Position numbers and translations under genes: made by a program
Assembly (NCBI GenBank): GCA_011389865.1
Contig: JAABTL010000002.1
Span: 186,001-250,000 of the forward strand
DNA from: Trueperaceae bacterium
Lineage (GTDB): Bacteria; Deinococcota; Deinococci; Deinococcales; Trueperaceae
Direction: 5' to 3'
Length of the DNA: 64,000 bases
Notes under the pieces: model-generated
The model's input: only the letters and a program-made list of their open reading frames with translations
Told to the model about the DNA's origin: nothing
The model's database searches: none
Shown: positions 58,580 through 64,000 of the stretch, piece after piece
Layout: every line of letters begins with the position of its first letter
Position numbering within the stretch: the stretch's first letter is position 1

Positions 58580-59797
58580 TCACTCGGTGACCGCGGTGAC
58601 GACGCCCGCCCCCACCGTACGACCACCCTCACGAATCGCGAACCGCAACCCCTCCTCCATCGCAATCGGCTTGATCAACGACACCGACAACTCCACATTA
58701 TCCCCCGGCATCACCATCTCCACCCCATCCGGCAACGACACCACACCCGTCACATCCGTCGTCCGAAAATAAAACTGCGGACGATACCCCCCAAAAAACG
58801 CCGAATGCCGCCCCCCCTCCTCCTTACGCAAAATGTACACCGACCCCCGAAACCCCGTATGCGGCGTAATCGAACCCGGCTTCGCCAACACCTGCCCCCG
58901 CTCGATATCATCCCGCCCCACACCCCGCAACAACACACCCACGTTATCCCCAGCCATCCCCGAATCCAACGTCTTCCGATGCATCTCCACCCCCGTCACC
59001 ACCGACTTCAACGTATCCCGCAACCCCACCACCTGAACCTCATCCCCCGTCTTCACAATCCCCCGCTCCACACGACCCGTCGCCACCGTCCCCCGACCCG
59101 TAATCGTAAACACATCCTCCACCGGCATCAAAAACGCCTTATCCACATCCCGCTCCGGCGTCGGAATGTACGAATCCACCGCATCCAACAACTCCCACAC
59201 ACCATCCACCCACGCATCCTCACCCCGCTGCGTGTTCGGACTCCCCGTCAACACCTCCAACGCCTTCAACGCCGACCCCCGCACCACCGGCACATCATCC
59301 CCAGGAAACTCGTAACTCGACAGCAAATCACGAACCTCCATCTCCACCAACTCCAACAACTCCTCATCCTCCACCATGTCCACCTTGTTCATGAACACCA
59401 CCAGATAAGGAACCCCCACCTGCCGCGCCAACAAAATGTGCTCACGCGTCTGCGGCATCGGACCATCCGCCGCCGACACCACCAACACCGCACCATCCAT
59501 CTGCGCCGCACCCGTAATCATGTTCTTCACATAATCCGCATGCCCCGGACAATCCACATGCGAATAATGCCGCGCCACCGTCTGATACTCCACATGCGCC
59601 GTATTGATCGTAATCCCCCGCGCCTTCTCCTCCGGCGCCTTATCGATCTGATCATAAGACATCGTCGTCACCGACGGATCCGCCGCCGCCGCAGCAAACG
59701 TCATCGCCGCCGTCAACGTCGTCTTCCCATGATCCACATGCCCAATCGTCCCCACATTCACATGCGGCTTCGTACGCTCAAACGTCGCTTTCGCCAT
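58580..59797 (-). CDS. tuf: elongation factor Tu, with aberrant codon usage
   Basis: 405 residues; GTPase that delivers aminoacyl-tRNA to the ribosome. G1 GHVDHGKT, G2 [14 protein letters not shown]3 [10 protein letters not shown]4 NKVDM; domains II and III complete to the C-terminus [10 protein letters not shown]. Around residues 180-195 ([15 protein letters not shown]) it carries the ~10-residue insertion seen in Thermus EF-Tu and absent from E. coli. Codons are extraordinary: GAT, CAT, AAT, TTT, ATT, TTG, GTG, GCG, ACG and GGG dominate; only one of the first sixty codons ends in C, whereas six of the last eight sense codons do (GGC GTC GTC ACC .. GTC ACC). Preceded by four tRNA genes and followed by rpsJ. 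Ribosome site AAAGGA upstream. Confidence 0.97.
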   Translation of the reverse strand: MAKATFERTKPHVNVGTIGHVDHGKTTLTAAMTFAAAAADPSVTTMSYDQIDKAPEEKARGITINTAHVEYQTVARHYSHVDCPGHADYVKNMITGAAQMDGAVLVVSAADGPMPQTREHILLARQVGVPYLVVFMNKVDMVEDEELLELVEMEVRDLLSSYEFPGDDVPVVRGSALKALEVLTGSPNTQRGEDAWVDGVWELLDAVDSYIPTPERDVDKAFLMPVEDVFTITGRGTVATGRVERGIVKTGDEVQVVGLRDTLKSVVTGVEMHRKTLDSGMAGDNVGVLLRGVGRDDIERGQVLAKPGSITPHTGFRGSVYILRKEEGGRHSAFFGGYRPQFYFRTTDVTGVVSLPDGVEMVMPGDNVELSVSLIKPIAMEEGLRFAIREGGRTVGAGVVTAVTE

Positions 59798-59891
59798 GAT
59801 CGCGTCCTTTCGGCGCTCCCGCGCCCATCCAGACCGGCGCGTCAGACCCGCGTTGGGGCCCGACGTCCGGGACGTTCGTACGCGGTGCGTT

Positions 59892-59966
<75 letters not shown>

Positions 59967-60025
59967 CTAACCCCACCGCAGTGGTCGCCCCGAGGAGGGG
60001 CTCCGCGCGAACCCGGAGGCGAGCG

Positions 60026-60101
<76 letters not shown>

Positions 60102-60202
60102 ACGTCATCGCTTGCCCGTCCCCGCCTCACCTCGGACGGTGCTCCCGCGAGGGAGCGCGCCGCCTGCGCGGCATCGACGTCCCGGCGTCGCCGGAACGTG
60201 CG

Positions 60203-60288
60203 TGGTGGGCAGGGCTGGATTCGAACCAGCGTAGGCATACGCCAACGGATTTACAGTCCGTCCCCTTTAACCACTCGGGCACCTACCC
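60203..60288 (-). tRNA. tRNA-Tyr (GTA)
   Basis: 86 nt with encoded CCA and a long variable arm (class II), as expected for bacterial tRNA-Tyr. Acceptor GGGTAGG/CCTGCCC, anticodon arm ACGGA-CTGTAAA-TCCGT with anticodon GTA, T arm GCTGG-TTCGAAT-CCAGC, discriminator A. Confidence 0.96.
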
Positions 60289-60345
60289 ACGGTGCTTCGG
60301 ACGAACGCGATCGACCGCCTCGAAACGCGAACCGCGGCGCTGGTT

Positions 60346-60422
<77 letters not shown>

Positions 60423-60523
60423 TCCCGAGGGTGCTGCGCCTGGTTCCGATTGCGGCGGGCGAGTGCGCTCGGTCGCTTCCCACGGGGTCGCGTCCGCGCG
60501 CCTTCGCGCACGTCCAAGAAGTG

Positions 60524-60552
60524 AGGCTAGCACGCGTCCTGGGGGGTGTCAA
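60524..60552 (-). promoter_or_regulatory. promoter of the tRNA-tuf-ribosomal supercluster (TTGACA / 17 bp / TAGCCT)
   Basis: A perfect -35 TTGACA (60552-60547) and -10 TAGCCT (60529-60524) with a 17-bp spacer, ~100 nt upstream of tRNA-Thr(TGT). It is the strongest promoter I see in the window and the only clear one upstream of the 17-kb minus-strand supercluster. No hairpin terminator is evident between tuf and rpsJ. Confidence 0.8.
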
Positions 60553-60670
60553 CCGGGCCCGGCCGTGCGCGCACGGACGCACCCGGCGCCGGCGTCGAGC
60601 CGACGGTTCATCCGGGCGGGTGCGTCCCGACGGTCCTCTGCTACGATGCGCAGGCAGGAGGTCTGCGACC

Positions 60671-60970
60671 ATGCGCATCGGACCCTTCGGGATCTGGGAA
60701 ATCCTCATCATCCTGGTCATCGTGCTCCTCATCTTCGGGCCGCGCCGGCTCCCCGAGATGGCCAAGGGGCTCGGCCAGTCCGTGCGCGCGTTCCGCAAGG
60801 AACTGCGCGACATGAAGTCCGAGTTGGACTTCGACGACAAGCCCGAGACGCCCCAGGCGAGCGCCAGTCGCCCGCAGGCGGCGGCCGGGCCCGCGCCGGC
60901 GGCCGAGCCCGAGCCCGAGCCCGCCCCCGAGGCGGGTAAGCCGCGCGAGGGTGGCGACGCCGCAGCCTGA
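60671..60970 (+). CDS. tatA: twin-arginine translocase subunit TatA
   Basis: 99 residues. N-terminal TM (IWEILIILVIVLLIFGPRRLPEMAKGLGQSVRAFRKELRD) with the FGPRRLPE hinge and amphipathic helix typical of TatA, then an Ala/Pro/Glu-rich tail. Forms the variable-size export pore for folded proteins. Real ribosome site (AGGAGG 11 bases before ATG); -10 box TACGAT at 60642-60647. Confidence 0.94.
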   Translation: MRIGPFGIWEILIILVIVLLIFGPRRLPEMAKGLGQSVRAFRKELRDMKSELDFDDKPETPQASASRPQAAAGPAPAAEPEPEPAPEAGKPREGGDAAA

Positions 60971-61066
60971 GTCGCAGCCCGACGACGTCGGCCGATCGTG
61001 CGGTGGGGGCCCTGAACGCCGCACGCCTCGGACCGTGCCGTTGCAGGCGCGCCCGGAGCGTGACCC

Positions 61067-61798
61067 TTGACCCTCTTCGACCACCTCGACGAACTCCGGA
61101 ACCGCCTCTTCATCGCCGGAGCGGCGTGGGTCGTGGCGTCCGGCATCATGTTCGGGTTCCGCTTCGCGGTGCTGGACTGGCTGCAGGCGCCGCTGCCCGA
61201 GGGCATGCGCCTCACCTTCTTCTCGCTGCTGGAGCCGTTCACGACGTCGATGCAGATCGCGGCGTTCTTCGGCCTGGTCCTGGCCGGCCCGATCGTCGTC
61301 GGTCAGATCTGGGGCTTCCTGGCGCCCGGCCTCTACCCCGAGGAGCGGCGCTACGCGGTGCCGTTCATCCTGCTCACGGTGCTGGCCTTCGCCTCCGGCG
61401 TCGCGTTCTCCTACTACCTGGTCCTGCCGATCACCATCCCCGTGCTGCTCGCCTTCCTCGGCGACGCGGCCCTGGGCTTCCTGTCGATCGGGCGCTACAT
61501 CGGCAACGTGCTCATGCTGATGGCCGTCTTCGGCCTGATGTTCGAGCTGCCGGTGTTGGCGTTCCTCCTGGCCCGCATCGGGGTCGTCCGGGCGGAACCG
61601 CTGCGGCGCACCCGGCGCTACGCCCTGGTGGGGCTGCTGATCGCCGCCGCAGGACTGTCGCCGACCGGCGACCCGTTCAACTTCGCCCTGGTGGCCGTCC
61701 CACTGGTCGTGCTGTACGAGGCGTCGATCCTCGTCGTCGGCCTCGCCGAACGCAAGCCGCGCGACGACGCGGAATCGGCGACCGACGGCGCCACCTGA
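61067..61798 (+). CDS. tatC: twin-arginine translocase subunit TatC
   Basis: 243 residues from a TTG at 61067; an in-frame TGA two codons upstream leaves no earlier start, and LTLFDHLDELRNRLF matches the family N-terminus. Six TMs; conserved Glu/Pro regions in YPEERR-like LYPEERRYAVPF and FMFELPV-like LMFELPVLAFLLARIGVV. Receptor for RR signal peptides. 96 nt after tatA; no TatB is seen. Confidence 0.94.
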   Translation: MTLFDHLDELRNRLFIAGAAWVVASGIMFGFRFAVLDWLQAPLPEGMRLTFFSLLEPFTTSMQIAAFFGLVLAGPIVVGQIWGFLAPGLYPEERRYAVPFILLTVLAFASGVAFSYYLVLPITIPVLLAFLGDAALGFLSIGRYIGNVLMLMAVFGLMFELPVLAFLLARIGVVRAEPLRRTRRYALVGLLIAAAGLSPTGDPFNFALVAVPLVVLYEASILVVGLAERKPRDDAESATDGAT

Positions 61799-61859
61799 GA
61801 CACATCCCGTGCGGTGCGGCGGGCGCCGCGCCGCCCCACGCCCGCGCGCGGAGGAACCC

Positions 61860-62960
61860 GTGGACGAACGAATCGAAGCCCTGCGCCGACGCATCGACGA
61901 GCTGAACCTCGACCTCCTGCGGCTCCTCTCCGAGCGGGCCGCCGTCGCCGAAGCGATCGGCCGCCGCCAGACCGAGGTCGGCCTCTCGCACTACGATCCG
62001 ATGCGTGAACAAGCGATGCTCGACGCCCTGGTGAGCGCCAACCGCGGGCCCTTCTCCGACGCGACCGTGAAGAGCCTCTTCAAGCAGGTGTTCCAGGCAT
62101 CGATGCAGCTCGAGCAGGAGCAGGACAAGGTGCAGTACCTGACCTCGCGCCGTCATCGGAGCGAGGACACCGTCGTGTGGGTCGGTGACGTCGCCGTCGG
62201 CGGCGACCATCCGGCGGTGCTGATCGCGGGGCCCTGCGCCATCGAGTCGCGCGAGCAGGTGATGGCCACGGCCGCGCACGTCGCTCGCCGCGGCGTCAAG
62301 CTCTTCCGCGGCGGCGCCTTCAAGCCGAGGACCGACCCCTACAGCTTCCAGGGGCTCGGGGTCGAGGGCCTCGAGCTCGGGCGCGAGGCCTGCGACGCCC
62401 ACGGCCTGCGCTTCGTGGCGGAGATCATGGACGCGACCGACCTGCCCGCGTTCGAGCGGCACGTCGACATGCTCCAGATCGGCGCGCGCAACATGCAGAA
62501 CTTCCACCTGCTCAAGGCGGTCGGGCGCTCGCGCCTGCCGGTGCTGCTCAAGCGCGGCCTCGCCGCCACGATCGAGGAGTGGGTCATGGCGGCCGAGTAC
62601 CTCCTGCACGAGGGCAACCCCAACGTGGTGCTGTGCGAGCGCGGCATCCGCACCTACGAGCGCTTCACGCGCAACACGCTCGACGTGTCCGCCGTCGCCC
62701 TGGCCAAACTCGAGACCCACTTGCCGGTGCTGGTCGACGTCACCCACTCCGGCGGGCGCCGCGACCTGCTCGTCCCGCTGACCAAGGCCGCCCTGGCCGC
62801 CGGGGCCGACGGCATCATGGTCGAGGTCCACCCGAACCCGGCCGTCGCCCTCTCGGACCAGAAGCAGCAGGTGGACTTCGACGGCTTCGACGCCTACCTC
62901 GACGCCACGCTCTTCCCGCGGACGCTGACCGCCGGGCGCACCGAGCTCTACCGGGGCTGA
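61860..62960 (+). CDS. bifunctional chorismate mutase / 3-deoxy-7-phosphoheptulonate synthase
   Basis: 366 residues. Residues 1-~90 are an AroQ-type chorismate mutase (ERIEALRRRIDELNLDLLRLLSERAAVAEAIG). Residues ~100-366 are a type I-beta DAHP synthase: GPCAIESREQV, LFRGGAFKPRTDPYSFQG, IGARNMQNFHLLKAVG, LLKRGLAATIEEW, CERGIRTYE, DVTHSGGRR, IMVEVHPNP. It catalyses the first shikimate step from PEP and erythrose-4-phosphate; the mutase domain usually serves as a feedback sensor for chorismate/prephenate, as in Bacillus. GTG at 61860 has GGAGG six bases upstream. It complements aroCKBQ at 31-34 kb. Confidence 0.95.
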   Translation: MDERIEALRRRIDELNLDLLRLLSERAAVAEAIGRRQTEVGLSHYDPMREQAMLDALVSANRGPFSDATVKSLFKQVFQASMQLEQEQDKVQYLTSRRHRSEDTVVWVGDVAVGGDHPAVLIAGPCAIESREQVMATAAHVARRGVKLFRGGAFKPRTDPYSFQGLGVEGLELGREACDAHGLRFVAEIMDATDLPAFERHVDMLQIGARNMQNFHLLKAVGRSRLPVLLKRGLAATIEEWVMAAEYLLHEGNPNVVLCERGIRTYERFTRNTLDVSAVALAKLETHLPVLVDVTHSGGRRDLLVPLTKAALAAGADGIMVEVHPNPAVALSDQKQQVDFDGFDAYLDATLFPRTLTAGRTELYRG

Positions 62961-62967
62961 GGCCGGC

Positions 62968-64000
62968 GTGTTCCGCGACCTGATGAACTGGGCCTTCAAG
63001 CAGGCCGACGTCACGCCGACCTTCGCCAGCCAGCACTGCCTGGCGGTGCGTGGCGGCGGCTGCCGCGCGTGCGCCGAGGTCTGCCCACACGAGGCGATCA
63101 CGGTCACCCGCACGGTCAAGATCGAGCCGATCGACTGCACGGGCTGCGGCCTGTGCGTGGCGGTCTGCCCCAGCTTCGCCCTGGCGCCGCGCGAACGGGT
63201 CGTGACGGACCACGCCGTGCGCTGCTCGGCGGTGCAGGGCGAGACGACCTCGGTCGTCTGCCTGGCGCGCCTGCAGGCCAGCGATTTGGTCCGGATGGCG
63301 GCGCCGGGGCGCCCCCTGACGCTCGCGCGGTCGGACTGCGCGGACTGCGACATCGGGGGCGCGGCCGTGCCGGCGGCGGTCGACCGGGCCGCCGCGGAGG
63401 CGCGCGACCTGCTCGCCCTCCACGGCCGGACGCTGGAGCTCGAGGTGGTGGAGGTCGAGCGCTTCGACCTCCCGCGCGACCGCGTCGAGATCTCGCGCCG
63501 CGACCTGCTGCGCGGTGGCTGGAAGGAGGTCCGACGCTCCAGCAGCTTGCTGCTGGCGCCGCTCGAGGGCTTCGCCGAAGCCGACGAGGACGCGGTCGAC
63601 CGGCGCGCGTTGCCGGTCGAGCACCAGCGCCGCATCCGCGCCATCGCGCTGTCGAAGCCCGAGCCCGACGCGGTCGTGCCGCTCACGCTCCCCGAGGTGC
63701 TCGACGGCTGCATCCTCTGCCCGGCATGCACCCGCGCCTGCCCCACCAACGCCCTGCGACGCGTCTTCGACGGCGACGCCGCCGGCGGGGCGCGACTCGA
63801 GCTGGACAACGACCGCTGCATCGGCTGCGACGCCTGCGTCGACGCCTGCCCCGTGGACGTCGTGCGCATGCGCGACGACGTCACCTGGGGCGAGTACACG
63901 GGACCGCCGCGGATCGTCTACCGGGCGGACCGGCCGGCCGCACCCCTCGGCGCCGTCGTCCGGGCGGCGTCGGACCCGGCCCCTGGGGGCGAGCCCGGAG
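62968..64000 (+). CDS. four-cluster [4Fe-4S] ferredoxin-like protein (open at window end)
   Basis: At least 344 codons, no stop before the end. GTG start seven bases after the previous stop. Two ferredoxin modules: N-terminal (~32-70) with CRACAEVCP and CTGCGLCVAVCP, and C-terminal (~248-300) with CILCPACTRACP and CIGCDACVDACP, so four [4Fe-4S] clusters are expected. Between them are more Cys (VRCSAV, VVCLARL, DCADCDIGG), a pattern like Rossmann-type electron-transfer or MvhD-like linkers, and an internal SRRDLLRGG. No TM or N-terminal signal. Probably a cytoplasmic or membrane-associated electron carrier; partner unknown. Confidence 0.85.
   Translation, partial: MFRDLMNWAFKQADVTPTFASQHCLAVRGGGCRACAEVCPHEAITVTRTVKIEPIDCTGCGLCVAVCPSFALAPRERVVTDHAVRCSAVQGETTSVVCLARLQASDLVRMAAPGRPLTLARSDCADCDIGGAAVPAAVDRAAAEARDLLALHGRTLELEVVEVERFDLPRDRVEISRRDLLRGGWKEVRRSSSLLLAPLEGFAEADEDAVDRRALPVEHQRRIRAIALSKPEPDAVVPLTLPEVLDGCILCPACTRACPTNALRRVFDGDAAGGARLELDNDRCIGCDACVDACPVDVVRMRDDVTWGEYTGPPRIVYRADRPAAPLGAVVRAASDPAPGGEPG

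Noticed and set aside
58580-59797. tuf as a simple horizontal acquisition from a low-GC organism
   Set aside because: G-ending codons remain dominant, the protein has the Thermus-type insertion, and the last eight codons match the host; internal recombination or a codon regime fits better.
63491-63515. Twin-arginine signal (SRRDLL) in the iron-sulfur protein
   Set aside because: It lies near residue 175, without a following hydrophobic segment, so it cannot act as an N-terminal Tat signal despite tatAC nearby.

Overview
The window is about 64 kb of very GC-rich bacterial chromosome, almost fully coding, with no insertion sequence, prophage or CRISPR array that I can see. Several features point to Deinococcota (Deinococcus-Thermus), possibly a Truepera-like lineage. 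The EF-Tu is 405 residues with the domain-1 insertion typical of Thermus EF-Tu. A pilMNO-pilP/W-pilQ block is followed by aroC-aroK-aroB-aroQ. Many genes have a TANNNT -10 box only 6-7 nt before the start codon, which predicts leaderless mRNAs like those mapped in Deinococcus. The phylum call is firm inference; anything finer is a guess.

Layout. 1-5 kb: start of an ABC ATPase, S41 (Ctp) protease, glycogen synthase, a tail-anchored TPR protein and a secreted FAS1 protein. 5-11 kb: CvpA-like membrane protein, pheS-pheT behind an attenuator-like leader, two membrane proteins, and a TetR regulator facing a lipid/polyprenol kinase-like gene. 11-20 kb: class-V aminotransferase with its own attenuator-like leader, then divergently rimP-nusA-ylxR-infB and a fused secDF. 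20-25 kb: minus-strand operon encoding a PlsY-like/acyl-ACP-reductase-like fusion, prmA, rsmE and a lipoprotein; then dnaB. 26-34.5 kb: type IV pilus assembly genes and four consecutive shikimate-pathway genes. 34.5-40 kb: scpB, four pilin-like genes, and lepA with a two-component system. 40-43.5 kb: a TilS-TadA fusion and deoB. 43.6-60.4 kb (minus strand): four tRNAs, tuf, then the complete S10, spc and alpha ribosomal clusters with secY, adk, map, infA, rpoA and rplQ. 60.6-64 kb: tatA, tatC, chorismate mutase-DAHP synthase, and a four-cluster iron-sulfur protein running off the end.

How the genes fit together. Most are informational: translation (ribosomal proteins, IF1, IF2, EF-Tu, LepA, PheRS, RimP, RsmE, PrmA, TilS-TadA), transcription (NusA, RpoA) and export (SecY, SecDF, TatAC). 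The pilM-Q block and the pilin cluster at 35-36.6 kb together could build a DNA-uptake/twitching pilus. AroQ-type DAHP synthase plus aroCKBQ cover five of the seven shikimate steps.

Most unusual. (1) The tuf gene uses G- and T-ending codons almost exclusively, in a genome that otherwise prefers C-ending codons, until the last eight codons, where it switches abruptly. It sits at a hybrid junction: tufB-type tRNA cluster upstream, tufA-type rpsJ downstream. (2) A single polypeptide joins a PlsY-like membrane domain to a cyanobacterial AAR-like acyl-ACP reductase domain with the expected active-site Cys. (3) Two operons share a promoter/mini-ORF/terminator leader design, and the nusA operon leader carries three tandem GNRA-capped hairpins.
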